DNA from: Bacteroidales bacterium
GTDB taxonomy: Bacteria; Bacteroidota; Bacteroidia; Bacteroidales; UBA932
DNA: 64,000 nucleotides
Direction: 5' to 3'
Assembly (NCBI GenBank): GCA_017959005.1
Contig: JAGDBO010000022.1
Location: forward strand, 1 to 64,000
This document shows, one piece after another, positions 19,027 through 28,109 of the stretch; position 1 is the first letter of the stretch; every line of letters starts with the position of its first letter. Made by a program: the position numbers and the translations under genes. Under the pieces are notes generated by a model. That model was not told the DNA's origin. It made no database searches and saw only the letters and a list, made by a program, of their open reading frames with translations.

Positions 19027-21972
19027 TTAATATCCAAAGATATCCTCTGTCTTAAGGATGTTTACTTTACCGTAACTTGGGTCAATATCCTTGAGTTTCA
19101 ACTCAGGAACATTTCCCAGAATACCGGTGTTGTAAGCACGTCCCTTTATGTTGTTTTTCTGGTAGTTAACAATGTCTTCCAGATTCAGAGTAGAGATCTT
19201 CTCATAGAGTTTCTTATCGTAATCCAGAGATACTCCCTTCTCGTTCAGAGAGATATAGTGCCAGATAACGTCTATTCCGTTGTAACGGCGGGTTGCAAGG
19301 TTCTGCAGAGTGTTGGCCTTTGCTACGTCAAATGACTTCTGAGCTACAGGCATATCTGTCAGAATCTCATCAAATGCCTTCATTGCATCCAGCATCTTGT
19401 CATTCTGAGTGTAGATTCTTGCAAGATAGTAAGGCACCTCACCCTTGCGTGAAGGAAGAGTTGTGAATGCGCTTGCGTGGTATGCAAGTCCCTTAGCCTC
19501 ACGCAGATCCTGGAATACTATAGATGACATTCCGCTTCCGAAGTATGTGTCATATAGTTTTGTAAAGGCATCATTCTCAGGATTGTACTCCTTATCATCA
19601 TAAGTGGAAACCTTGTAGAGGTTAATCTGGTTAGCCTTGTAAGGAGCAACGAATACTCTTGCAACTGAGCTGTTCCAAGGATTGAAAATCTTGGAAGGTC
19701 CAAACTCAGCAAGGTTCTCCTCAACCTTGTGAACAGAAGCAATCTTAGCCTTAATCTCATCCTTAGAGAGAGGTCCGTAGTAAAGAATGTCATGTTTGTG
19801 ACGGAAGAGATCCTTAACTGCCTCAATCAGCTGATCTGAAGTAAGGGTTGCAATCTCCAAAGGTTTGAGGTCTGTAGTAAGCGCATTCTCAGGACCGTAT
19901 GCTGCATACATCATAACTGCGTTCTCATTGCTGCGCTTGTCTGTCTTGGCGTTGAATTTCTCCAACATCCAGTTCTGCTTCATAACTGCAAGCAACTGCT
20001 CATCACCCTTAACGTTGTTGACCATATCCTCAAATATTGCGCAGGCATCGTCCAGTGTTGAGCTGAGGCCTGAAACGTAAGCGGTTACATCATTAGGAGA
20101 ATCGCTTATTCCAACGTTAGCTGCCAAAGCGTAGAGTTTGGTGCGGAGTTCCTCATTGCTGAGAGAATCTGTACCCAAAGCCCTTACATACTGAACGGCG
20201 TAAGGAAGAACGCGGTTGTCATTGGAACCGTTTGTAAAGTAGTAGTTTATCTGAGCAAGCTCGTTATCGTCATTGTGCTTGTAGTAGAGAACCTGACCGT
20301 TTGCAAGGGTATCTACACTCATATCCTTCTTGTAGTCAACGAATACCGGCTCAATAGGTTTTGCTGCGTTGATGAACTCCTCAATGTCTCTCAGGAACTG
20401 AGAAGAGGTGTCACGATTAGTACGGATAGCTGTAATTGCCGGTTTCTCAAGGGTTTTAACGCCTACCTGAGGACCTACTACCTTGTTAATCTGTACGTAG
20501 TTGTCATTGAAGTTTCTCTTTGCAAAGCCAACAATGTCATCCTTTGTAATCTTCTCCAGACGCTCAACCTGGTTAACTACATAATCCCAAGGGAGATGGT
20601 TGATGAAGGCCTGGTACTGCATAGCTGCAATTGAGCGGTAAGAATCCTGCATCTGCATCTTCATCTTCTTGAGGTTGTTGAGGATAGAAGTAATCATAGA
20701 CTCGTCAAACTCACCCTTCTTAATCTTCTCAATCTCATCAAATATCAGCTGTTTAGACTCCTCAAGGCTCTGTCCCTCTCTTGGCTCGCTCTCTGCAAAG
20801 AAGAGAGTATAGTCTGTAAGTTCGTAAGTGTAAGCGGCTGAACCCAGAGTCTTGTGAGGACGGTTAATGTTCAAATCTACAAGACCTGCAACTCCGTTAT
20901 AGAGAATGTTCTTCACCATATAAAGAGTATCCTCAGTGTAGTTGATCTCCTCTTTGTTTGCCCTGTAAGCTGAAGGGAATCTCCAACCTACCATAACAAA
21001 CGGAGACTCAAGGCCGTAAACGGTCTTCTCAATATGCTCGTTAATTGGATCCTCCTCCTCAAACTCCAGGAATTTGATGTTGTCATTCTTCTTCCAGTCT
21101 CCAAAGTACTGCTTAATCACCTTGATAACCTCATCAGGATTGAAGTCACCTGCCATACAGATAGCTACGTTGTTAGGTACGTAGAAGTTGTCAAAGTGGT
21201 TCTGAATGTTCACAATAGAAGGGTTCTTCAGGTGCTCCTGAGTTCCGATTGTAGTCTGAAGTCCGTAAGGGTGCTTGTCAAACATTGCAAAGAGCAGGGT
21301 ATCTACAGCGTTGCCTCCGTCATTTGAGAGAGAGAGGTTGCACTCCTCGTAAACTGCCTCAAGCTCTGTATGGAATCCTCTGATAACCATATTCTTAAAG
21401 CGGTCACTCTGAATCTTTGCCCAAGCCTCAACCATGTTGGAAGGGATATCCTCAGTATAAACAGTCATGTCAAATGAGGTGAAGGCGTTGGAACCCTTAG
21501 CTCCCATCTGAGCCATAATCTTGTCATACTCGTTACCGATGAAATACTTGGATGCCTCATAAGAGATGGAATCTATGAGCGCATACTGTGCCTTTCTCTC
21601 CTCAGGGTCTGTAAGAGTTCTGTACTTCTCAAACTCCTCCTTGATTCTGTCCAGATAAGGTTTTTCTTCCTCGTAATTTGTTGTACCAAAGCTCTTTGTA
21701 CCCTTGAACATAAGGTGCTCCAGGTAGTGTGAAAGTCCGGTAGTCTCTGCCGGGTCATTCTTACTTCCGGTTCTTACGGCAACGTAAGTCTGAATTCTCG
21801 GTTCCTTCTTAACCACTGAGAGATAGACGGTAAGGCCGTTCTCCAGTGTGTAGATTCTGGTTGCTGTAGGGTCACCCTTTACGGTAGAATACTTCTTGCC
21901 GCAGGAAACAATTGCGCTTGCAAGCACGATTGTTGCAACCAACACTGTTGAAAGTTTAAATATGCTTTTCAT
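19027..21972 (-). CDS. M16 family metallopeptidase, lipoprotein
   Basis: A pitrilysin/insulinase-type zinc protease of 981 residues with two halves of M16 domains. The inverted zinc motif is H82-Y-L-E85-H86 in SHYLEHLMFKGT, with the downstream glutamate region EAVYEE. The start is set at the second in-frame ATG because it gives a lipoprotein signal with lipidated Cys24 (AIVSC). The longer frame adds seven residues. It is envelope-attached and its substrate is unknown. It stands alone and is divergent from the DUF1573 gene. Confidence 0.9.
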   Translation of the reverse strand: MKSIFKLSTVLVATIVLASAIVSCGKKYSTVKGDPTATRIYTLENGLTVYLSVVKKEPRIQTYVAVRTGSKNDPAETTGLSHYLEHLMFKGTKSFGTTNYEEEKPYLDRIKEEFEKYRTLTDPEERKAQYALIDSISYEASKYFIGNEYDKIMAQMGAKGSNAFTSFDMTVYTEDIPSNMVEAWAKIQSDRFKNMVIRGFHTELEAVYEECNLSLSNDGGNAVDTLLFAMFDKHPYGLQTTIGTQEHLKNPSIVNIQNHFDNFYVPNNVAICMAGDFNPDEVIKVIKQYFGDWKKNDNIKFLEFEEEDPINEHIEKTVYGLESPFVMVGWRFPSAYRANKEEINYTEDTLYMVKNILYNGVAGLVDLNINRPHKTLGSAAYTYELTDYTLFFAESEPREGQSLEESKQLIFDEIEKIKKGEFDESMITSILNNLKKMKMQMQDSYRSIAAMQYQAFINHLPWDYVVNQVERLEKITKDDIVGFAKRNFNDNYVQINKVVGPQVGVKTLEKPAITAIRTNRDTSSQFLRDIEEFINAAKPIEPVFVDYKKDMSVDTLANGQVLYYKHNDDNELAQINYYFTNGSNDNRVLPYAVQYVRALGTDSLSNEELRTKLYALAANVGISDSPNDVTAYVSGLSSTLDDACAIFEDMVNNVKGDEQLLAVMKQNWMLEKFNAKTDKRSNENAVMMYAAYGPENALTTDLKPLEIATLTSDQLIEAVKDLFRHKHDILYYGPLSKDEIKAKIASVHKVEENLAEFGPSKIFNPWNSSVARVFVAPYKANQINLYKVSTYDDKEYNPENDAFTKLYDTYFGSGMSSIVFQDLREAKGLAYHASAFTTLPSRKGEVPYYLARIYTQNDKMLDAMKAFDEILTDMPVAQKSFDVAKANTLQNLATRRYNGIDVIWHYISLNEKGVSLDYDKKLYEKISTLNLEDIVNYQKNNIKGRAYNTGILGNVPELKLKDIDPSYGKVNILKTEDIFGY

Positions 21973-22003
21973 GTCTAAAATGAATATTTGCAATTGAAGC
22001 AGA

Positions 22004-22011
22004 CAAAAGTA
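22004..22011 (-). promoter_or_regulatory. -7 box for the M16 peptidase gene
   Basis: Minus-strand TACTTTTG matches TAnnTTTG 32 nt before the proposed start. No good -33 box is visible. Confidence 0.45.
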
Positions 22012-22033
22012 ATAAATAAATGGAACTAAATGT

Positions 22034-22041
22034 TAAATTTG
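22034..22041 (+). promoter_or_regulatory. -7 box for the DUF1573-meaB operon
   Basis: TAAATTTG lies 17 nt before the DUF1573 start, so the leader would be very short. No matching -33 box is visible. It faces the M16 -7 box 22 nt away. Confidence 0.45.
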
Positions 22042-22058
22042 TAGGTTAGTTTTTAACA

Positions 22059-23174
22059 ATGGGAAGAAGAGTTAAAAATATTGTTTCCGCAGCCCTCAGG
22101 GGGACTTTTTCTATCGCGATGGTTATTTTACTCACCGTAAGTCTCTCTTTTGCACAGACCGGCCACACCACCTCCCTCAAGTTTGACAAGGTTGTACACA
22201 ACTTTGGGAAGTTCCTATCTTCATCGGGAGCAAAAAGCTGCACCTTCAAATATACCAATGTAAGCAGCGAGCCGGTTGTAATCAACAATATCCTCTCCTC
22301 ATGCGGCTGCAGCGTGCCGGAGTGGAACAAGGCCCCAATAAAGCCCGGAGAGAGCGGAGAGATTAAGGTAACCTTCCTCAACGACCAGGGCCCCTACCCA
22401 TTTGACAAGACTCTGACCGTTTACCTCTCCTCTTCACAAAAGCCTGTAATTTTGAGAATTACCGGAGTGGCTTACGATAAGGAGAAGCCAATCTCCCAAC
22501 TCTATCCCGCTCATTTTGGTCCTCTTGGAATGAAGAGTGACGTTCAGAACGGCGGGCAGATTGAACAGGGACTCTCCAAGTCTCTAAAAGAGAACGTTGT
22601 AAACCTCTCATCCAAAGCGGTTAACGTCTCATTTGAAGATATAGATCCCGCTCTGGAAATCTCAATAAAGCCCTCAAAGATAGAGCCGGGTGAGAGTGCA
22701 ACCATCTCATACACAATAAATACAAAGAAGGGAGCAACCCGCTGGGGAAAGAACACATATAAGGCTTCAATAGTCATTGACGGCAAAAAGACGCTCAAGG
22801 AGTTCAAGAGCCAGGCTGTAATCCTTACCCCTTATACTGGCCTTACCTCCAAGCAGATGGATGACGCGTCACAGATCTTTGCAGAGCGCAGTTCCATAAG
22901 TTTTGGTACTGCAAAGGTGGGAGAGAAGATTCCTGTCAGTTTCAAGTTCCGCAATCCGGGAAAGAAGACCCTTGTAATCTACAAAGTGGAGACCGGCGGA
23001 GATAAGATGGAGATTAACTGCCCGGCCAAAATTGCTCCCAACGCAACGGCCACCCTTACCGGAACCATTACAGCACAGACAAAAGATCCAGATAAAGTAT
23101 TTATAATCACTCTTATAACAAACTCACCGCAGAGACCTATAGTGACGCTGTTTGTTAGCGGAGTTATACAGTAA
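22059..23174 (+). CDS. Exported DUF1573 protein
   Basis: The 371-residue protein has a signal peptide (about 1-33, ending LSFAQ). The first immunoglobulin-like DUF1573 domain follows (about 40-130), with the family motif around SSCGCSVPEWNKAPIKPGES and then VTFLN. A second (about 145-245) and third (about 280-371, ISFGTAKVGEKIPVSFKFRN) domain of the same fold lack the CGC motif. DUF1573 proteins are abundant in Bacteroidota envelopes and their function is unknown. meaB starts 5 nt downstream. Confidence 0.85.
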   Translation: MGRRVKNIVSAALRGTFSIAMVILLTVSLSFAQTGHTTSLKFDKVVHNFGKFLSSSGAKSCTFKYTNVSSEPVVINNILSSCGCSVPEWNKAPIKPGESGEIKVTFLNDQGPYPFDKTLTVYLSSSQKPVILRITGVAYDKEKPISQLYPAHFGPLGMKSDVQNGGQIEQGLSKSLKENVVNLSSKAVNVSFEDIDPALEISIKPSKIEPGESATISYTINTKKGATRWGKNTYKASIVIDGKKTLKEFKSQAVILTPYTGLTSKQMDDASQIFAERSSISFGTAKVGEKIPVSFKFRNPGKKTLVIYKVETGGDKMEINCPAKIAPNATATLTGTITAQTKDPDKVFIITLITNSPQRPIVTLFVSGVIQ

Positions 23175-23179
23175 AAGAT

Positions 23180-24340
23180 ATGAGCAAGAAGGCAACCAAC
23201 AAGATTGCGGCAAATACGGAAGATTGGCCACCAAAGAAGTGCGATAACCCGGATACTGCCCTGATTGTAAATGACGGAGTTAAAGGCCAGCCGGTAGTCA
23301 ATCCATACATCAAGAACTTTTTTGCCAAGAAAAAACCTAATCTGCTTACCGCCAAGGAGTACCTCAAGGGTATCTTTGAGGGAGACCGCTCAATTCTAGG
23401 CAGGGCCATTACCCTTGTGGAGAGTTCCAACCCGGAGCACCGCGCTCTGGCTAAGGAGATTATAATGGGCTGCCAGGAGAAGATACGCAAGAGTAAAATC
23501 CGCACCATGAGGATTGGTATTACCGGAGTCCCTGGTGCCGGAAAGAGCACATTCATAGAGGCTTTCGGAGGTTACATCACAGCCAGGGATCACAAGTTGG
23601 CTGTCCTTGCAATTGACCCCTCCAGCGAGCGCTCCAAGGGTTCCATTTTGGGAGACAAGACCCGTATGGAGACCCTCACCAAAGATCCTAAAGTCTTTAT
23701 CCGTCCTTCGCCTTCAGCAGGTTCTCTGGGCGGAGTTACGAGAAAGACCCGTGAGACCATAATTCTCTGTGAAGCTGCCGGTTATGACGTTGTATTCATT
23801 GAGACCGTTGGAGTTGGACAGAGTGAGACGGCAGTTCACTCAATGAGTGATTTCTTCCTGCTGCTTATGCTCAGCGGTGCCGGAGATGATCTCCAGGGAA
23901 TTAAGAGAGGTATTATGGAGATGAGTGACCTTATTGCCATTACCAAGGCAGACGGCAACAACGAGGAGAAGGCAGAAGGAGCCAAAGCCCTCTATGCCGG
24001 AGCTCTGCACCTCTTCCCTCCTACAGATTCCGGCTGGGTTCCAACAGCAGTCACCTCATCTGCAGTCACTAAGAAGGGTCTGGATGTTATACTTGAGAAG
24101 ATTGAGGAGTACTTCAAACTGGTAAAGAAGAACGGCTACTATGACATTAAGCGCCGCCAGCAGGCAAAGTACTGGATGTACGAGTCTATCAACGAGACCC
24201 TCAAGAACGATTTCTATGACAATCCAAAGATAGACAAGGCTCTTCAGAAGACTGAGCAGCAGGTACTTGCAGGCCAGATAGATTCCTTTATGGCCGCAGA
24301 GCAACTGATAGATCTCTACAGAGAGGAGGAGAAGAAGTAA
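23180..24340 (+). CDS. meaB: Methylmalonyl-CoA mutase-associated GTPase MeaB
   Basis: A G3E-family P-loop GTPase that protects and reactivates B12-dependent methylmalonyl-CoA mutase. The P-loop is GVPGAGKS at 116-123, followed by AIDPSSERSKGSILGDKTRM, the switch region ETVGVGQSE and the base-recognition segment ITKADG. The 386 residues include an N-terminal extension of about 60. The mutase genes are not in the window. The next gene starts one base after its stop. Confidence 0.93.
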   Translation: MSKKATNKIAANTEDWPPKKCDNPDTALIVNDGVKGQPVVNPYIKNFFAKKKPNLLTAKEYLKGIFEGDRSILGRAITLVESSNPEHRALAKEIIMGCQEKIRKSKIRTMRIGITGVPGAGKSTFIEAFGGYITARDHKLAVLAIDPSSERSKGSILGDKTRMETLTKDPKVFIRPSPSAGSLGGVTRKTRETIILCEAAGYDVVFIETVGVGQSETAVHSMSDFFLLLMLSGAGDDLQGIKRGIMEMSDLIAITKADGNNEEKAEGAKALYAGALHLFPPTDSGWVPTAVTSSAVTKKGLDVILEKIEEYFKLVKKNGYYDIKRRQQAKYWMYESINETLKNDFYDNPKIDKALQKTEQQVLAGQIDSFMAAEQLIDLYREEEKK

Positions 24341-24341
24341 G

Positions 24342-25439
24342 TTGAGTCAGATTAAACCCATCTTAACCGAGGCGCTCAAAGGTGCCGTTATGATTACAGG
24401 ACTTGTAATCATAATGATGCTTCTTATTGAGTTTCTGAACATAGAGAGCCACGGCAAGACCCTCTATAAACTGCGCACTAAGAACACTTTACAGGTGATT
24501 GTAGGTACCCTGCTGGGTATCATTCCGGGCTGCGTGGGAGGCTTTGCCGCCGTCTCTCTCTACACCCACTCCGTTATAGGATTCGGCGCACTTATTGCCG
24601 CCATGATTGCCTCCACCGGAGACGAGGCCTTTGTAATGGCCGCCACCTCTCCTCAAAGCTACCTTATTGTTATTATAACCGTTTCTATCATCGCGATAGT
24701 AACCGGCCTAGTTATCAACCTCATACAGAAGAGAAGAGGAGTCACTTCCGCCCCTGTCTGCAAGGAGGAATTTGCCCTGCATACAGATGAAGACGAGGCC
24801 AACCCCTCTCCATTCAAACGAAACTCCTACCGTAACCTTCTCTCTTTCAGTTGGGGAAGGGCGGTCATAATAATTGGCATACTGCTCTTTATTGTTGCAA
24901 TGCTCACCGGACTGATTGATGACGGAGGAGAATCTACCGGCCGTAATGATCTGATAGGTAAGATTTTCAACGAGAGGTGGATTAACATACTCTTTGCCGT
25001 TATCTCCCTCTTTACCCTGCTTATGACCGCTACCGCAAAGGAGCACTTCATAAGGGAACACATCTGGGACCACCTGCTTAAAAAGCACCTTCCGGGTGTC
25101 TTCCTCTGGACTTTAGGTGCCCTTATAGTTTGCGGCATTCTTACAGAGGAACTTAACATAGAGAGCTGGATATCAACCCACAGCAACGTTATGCCTTTGA
25201 TAGTACTGGCTTCCGCAGCAATAGGACTTATACCACAGAGCGGCCCTCATGTAATATTCATACTGCTCTGCACACAGGGCACCCTCCCTCTTTACATATT
25301 GATAGTGAGTGCAATATCACAGCAGGGCCATGTCTCCCTCCCTCTGCTTGCAGAGAGCAAAAAGCGCTGGTTAGTGAGCAAATCGCTCTGCGCCGTTATA
25401 GCAATTGCTGTTGGAATGGTATGTTACTTAATAGTTTAA
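24342..25439 (+). CDS. ArsP_2-type 10-TM metal exporter (TTG start)
   Basis: The 365-residue inner-membrane protein has about ten hydrophobic segments in two related halves. The repeated glycine/proline motifs are GIIPGCVGGFAAVSLY in the first half and GLIPQSGPHVIFILL in the second. This fits the putative heavy-metal exporter family ArsP_2; the metal is not predictable. The start is TTG, one base after the meaB stop. The first ATG would remove the N-terminal amphipathic segment. Translational coupling to meaB is likely. Confidence 0.8.
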   Translation: MSQIKPILTEALKGAVMITGLVIIMMLLIEFLNIESHGKTLYKLRTKNTLQVIVGTLLGIIPGCVGGFAAVSLYTHSVIGFGALIAAMIASTGDEAFVMAATSPQSYLIVIITVSIIAIVTGLVINLIQKRRGVTSAPVCKEEFALHTDEDEANPSPFKRNSYRNLLSFSWGRAVIIIGILLFIVAMLTGLIDDGGESTGRNDLIGKIFNERWINILFAVISLFTLLMTATAKEHFIREHIWDHLLKKHLPGVFLWTLGALIVCGILTEELNIESWISTHSNVMPLIVLASAAIGLIPQSGPHVIFILLCTQGTLPLYILIVSAISQQGHVSLPLLAESKKRWLVSKSLCAVIAIAVGMVCYLIV

Positions 25440-25489
25440 GTAGAAAGGAAGAAATAAAAGAGAAATAATAACATAAAAAGAAAACAGTT

Positions 25490-25867
25490 ATGAAAAAGAT
25501 TGTAGCAAGCCCAAAGGCACCGGCCGCTGTAGGAACTTACAGCCAGGCAGTTATAGCAGACAACACAATTTATGCATCCGGTCAGCTTCCTATTGACCCT
25601 GCAACCGGAGAGTTTGCAAAGGGAGGTTTCAAAGAGCAACTCACCCAGGTATTCACCAACCTTAAGAACGTGCTTGAGGAGGGAGGTTTCAAGATGAGTG
25701 ACGCAGTTAAGGTAACCGTTTACCTTCAGGACCTTGCAAACTTTGCAGCCCTTAATGAAGTTTACGCCCAGTTCTTCACAGAGCCCTACCCTGCAAGAGT
25801 CGCCTTCCAGGTAGCCGCCCTCCCAAAGAACGCCATGGTTGAGGTGGATATTATTGCAGTAAAATAA
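25490..25867 (+). CDS. ridA: RidA family enamine/imine deaminase
   Basis: RidA hydrolyses reactive 2-aminoacrylate and related enamines made by PLP enzymes. The 125-residue protein begins MKKIVASPKAPAAVGTYSQA, has the GQLPIDP strand and ends with RVAFQVAALPKNAMVEVDIIA, which carries the catalytic arginine. Length is typical. The AT-rich orphan gene that follows overlaps its stop codon by one base. Confidence 0.96.
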   Translation: MKKIVASPKAPAAVGTYSQAVIADNTIYASGQLPIDPATGEFAKGGFKEQLTQVFTNLKNVLEEGGFKMSDAVKVTVYLQDLANFAALNEVYAQFFTEPYPARVAFQVAALPKNAMVEVDIIAVK

Positions 25868-26397
25868 TGGAAAAACTATTTTTGGGAAAATTTACTAGAG
25901 TTTTCTATAAACTAATTACACTCACAATACTGACAATATGCTTTAGTAATGTACATGCATTTAGTGAAGTAGATACACTTAGAGTTTTTTGTCTGAGAAA
26001 AGAAATGAAAATAGCTATTATAGAGGATTCTATCCCCTTGAAAGATAATTCTCTTATCATAGTTAGCCATATCTTATCTTCGAATGATTTTTCTATGCAT
26101 AAATCTACAAACAAGTATACCATAACTATTAATAAATCATTTATAATTAGAAATGTATCGTATAGTGCTGAAACAAAGGATAAGTATTTTAGACTTAATA
26201 TTAGTTATGGTGGTGGTAATAATATTTATAGGGTTTCATTTAAAATCACTAAACGCAAAGAGTTTTTGGTCCTTAGAAAAATTAATATAGTACATTTTCT
26301 TACAGAAGAAGGAAAAATATCAAGAGAATGCATTAGGGAGAATAAAACAATTGATTCCATTGATTTCGAGCATTATATTCCATCTATTTCATTATAA
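25867..26397 (+). CDS. Exported protein of unknown function, AT-rich
   Basis: I do not recognise this 176-residue protein. It has a signal peptide (about 1-32, cleavage near VHA-FSE), no lipobox, and a hydrophilic, mostly beta-like remainder. Its start overlaps the ridA stop (TAATG). Base composition and codon use (ATA, TTA, AAA, AAT) differ sharply from ridA and all genes to the left, pointing to acquired DNA. Its position next to a toxin-tail remnant and an immunity-like gene makes an accessory immunity or effector role possible, but the sequence gives no proof. Confidence 0.6.
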   Translation: MEKLFLGKFTRVFYKLITLTILTICFSNVHAFSEVDTLRVFCLRKEMKIAIIEDSIPLKDNSLIIVSHILSSNDFSMHKSTNKYTITINKSFIIRNVSYSAETKDKYFRLNISYGGGNNIYRVSFKITKRKEFLVLRKINIVHFLTEEGKISRECIRENKTIDSIDFEHYIPSISL

Positions 26398-26412
26398 TTA
26401 TTGTCGAAAATG

Positions 26413-26430
26413 TGTAGCCTCCCCCGTTCT
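26413..26430 (+). repeat. 18-bp direct repeat, left copy
   Basis: TGTAGCCTCCCCCGTTCT is identical to 27967-27984. This GC-rich sequence stands out in AT-rich surroundings. The pair brackets the toxin remnant and the immunity-like gene. Confidence 0.85.
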
Positions 26431-26498
26431 CGTAACCTCCACAATAGCACACGATTGATAACTTAAAAAATGTATGAACCATAATAAAAAGAAAATAA

Positions 26499-26759
26499 GG
26501 TATATTAGTATCAGCAACCATAGAACTTGTTAAGTATGTAGGAAATACTAAGCGAAATCCTTCTATTAGAATAGCAGAACATTTAAGATCAAATTCGTTA
26601 AGAAGTACTCTAAAGTTTTACGTAGAAAAATCTGGACTATCAAGGGAGCATGCAAGAGTATTAGAACAAATTAATATTAACAAATACGGCCTAAATATCT
26701 TATATAACAAAATTAACTCAGTTGCTCCTGAATATTGGAAACTTTATGGTATTGAATAA
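26499..26759 (+). pseudogene. Orphan toxin tail, GIY-YIG-like, without start codon
   Basis: The frame after a TAA (26496-26498) is open for 86 codons and contains no ATG, GTG or TTG before the conserved part. The translation shows YVGNT, then IRIAEHL, SGLSREHARVLEQ and YNKINSVAPEYWKLYGIE at the end. GL(T/S)xxxAxxLEQ followed by NKINSxxP resembles the C-terminal tips of Rhs and related polymorphic toxins. YVG, the R...EH segment and the glutamate in LEQ fit a GIY-YIG (URI) nuclease. It lacks a delivery domain and a start, as displaced orphan toxin cassettes do. The immunity-like gene starts 4 nt later. Confidence 0.6.
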
Positions 26760-26763
26760 GAAT

Positions 26764-27942
26764 ATGAAAAAAGTAAGATTAAAGATTGGAGATATTTTTT
26801 GTGTTTCTTTTGACGGATATAAAAAATTTTTTCAATTCTGCGGTAGAGATAGCGAGTGCTTTTATTCTGATGTAATCAGAATTTTTAAAGGAAAATATGA
26901 TAGTAAAGATAATATAGATGTCAATGAGATAGTGAATAGCGGTGCATGTATTTATCTTCATACTAGTGTTTCAGGAGGTATCAAATACGGTTATTGGCAA
27001 AAGGTTGCCCATATGCCCATAACTGATAATGTTAATTCCATTAAATTCAGATGTTTCCATAGAGAACTAAAATTTGGATTAATTATTAAGAATTGGAAAG
27101 ATTATAGCGGTTGGAGTATTTGGTATTTTAATGTAGATGGCAGCTGGCATTATACTAAAGCAAACGATACTTCTCATATTGATGCTTATCCTGGCGAATT
27201 ATATCCAGTGCATATTGCAGAGCAGATAATAAAAAGGGGGGAGGAAAAGAAAAGTCAAGAATTCTTATTTTCCCTTGATGATCAAATAAATATCCTAGAT
27301 TACTCTTTATCGCCGTCTATTGCATTCTTTAATAGGTATTATGATGAAACTTCAACGATTCATAAGGTAGAAAAGGAGTTTCTAAATACTACGGCAATTG
27401 ATTTTAATATTATAAAAAATGGTGATATTTTTCGAATGGAAGAGGATGGCTTTACCCAGTATTTCCAATTATATGGGAATGATTGTAATGACTCATATGG
27501 AGATGTTATAAAGCTATTTAACAGGAAGTTTCCTCAATCGGAGACTCCGTTGTGTTCTGAAATTGCCAATATTCAAGACTATACTTACATACATACAATC
27601 ATTAGAACTGGCATTTACGATAAAAGTTGGGAAAAATATGGTTTTTACCCAATAGCCAACAATAATCAATTAATCAGATTTCGGGCTTTTCATCCAGAAC
27701 TATCTTTCAGGGACAATTACAATGATTGGCGGTTGTATAGTGGGTGGAGTGTATGGTATATGGACGATGCTGAGAGTTTTCACTATACTCCTAAAGATGA
27801 TATCTCACATTATGAAGCTTATACGGGAGGAATCTATTTACCAAAGTTCATTCGTCAGTTCGTAAATGGAGCAACCAAGGATACTGAAGAATGGCAAGAA
27901 TACCAGAAAAATTCAGATTTAACAAGGTCTTTATCAGATTAG
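26764..27942 (+). CDS. Tandem-duplicated immunity-like protein
   Basis: The 392-residue protein has no signal peptide. The start is set at the ATG giving MKKVRLKIGDIF, since an earlier in-frame ATG overlaps the toxin remnant. It consists of two copies of one domain of about 155 residues, one near the N-terminus and one from about residue 215. Both read KxGDIF, a phenylalanine-rich strand (FFQFCG / YFQLYG), (S)DVI+(I/L)F, Y(L/I)HT, YW/YGF, IRFR-type FR(C/A)FH(R/P)EL, and (Y)SGW(S)(I/V)WY. The GDIF start recalls immunity families of polymorphic toxins, such as Imm26. The exact family is not certain. Codon use is AT-rich. Confidence 0.6.
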   Translation: MKKVRLKIGDIFCVSFDGYKKFFQFCGRDSECFYSDVIRIFKGKYDSKDNIDVNEIVNSGACIYLHTSVSGGIKYGYWQKVAHMPITDNVNSIKFRCFHRELKFGLIIKNWKDYSGWSIWYFNVDGSWHYTKANDTSHIDAYPGELYPVHIAEQIIKRGEEKKSQEFLFSLDDQINILDYSLSPSIAFFNRYYDETSTIHKVEKEFLNTTAIDFNIIKNGDIFRMEEDGFTQYFQLYGNDCNDSYGDVIKLFNRKFPQSETPLCSEIANIQDYTYIHTIIRTGIYDKSWEKYGFYPIANNNQLIRFRAFHPELSFRDNYNDWRLYSGWSVWYMDDAESFHYTPKDDISHYEAYTGGIYLPKFIRQFVNGATKDTEEWQEYQKNSDLTRSLSD

Positions 27943-27966
27943 AAATACTAAAAACACAGACCTAAT

Positions 27967-27984
27967 TGTAGCCTCCCCCGTTCT
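27967..27984 (+). repeat. 18-bp direct repeat, right copy
   Basis: Identical to 26413-26430. A degenerate further copy (CCCTCCCCCATTCTTCGTGC) follows at once, so the motif is locally iterated. Confidence 0.85.
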
Positions 27985-28048
27985 TGCGCCCTCCCCCATT
28001 CTTCGTGCAGATGACAAGTTTACAAATAAACTAATTATGCAATATGAG

Positions 28049-28077
28049 AAAGAGCCCGGTGAAATACCGAGCTCTTT
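28049..28077. terminator. Bidirectional terminator between immunity-like gene and rho
   Basis: A 12-bp stem with one mismatch (28049-28060 and 28066-28077) and a 5-nt loop has a T-rich run to the right (TTTTCTTATT) and a shorter one to the left. It can serve both convergent units. Confidence 0.75.
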
Positions 28078-28109
28078 TCTTATTATCCTCTAAATGAGCG
28101 GATTGCCGA

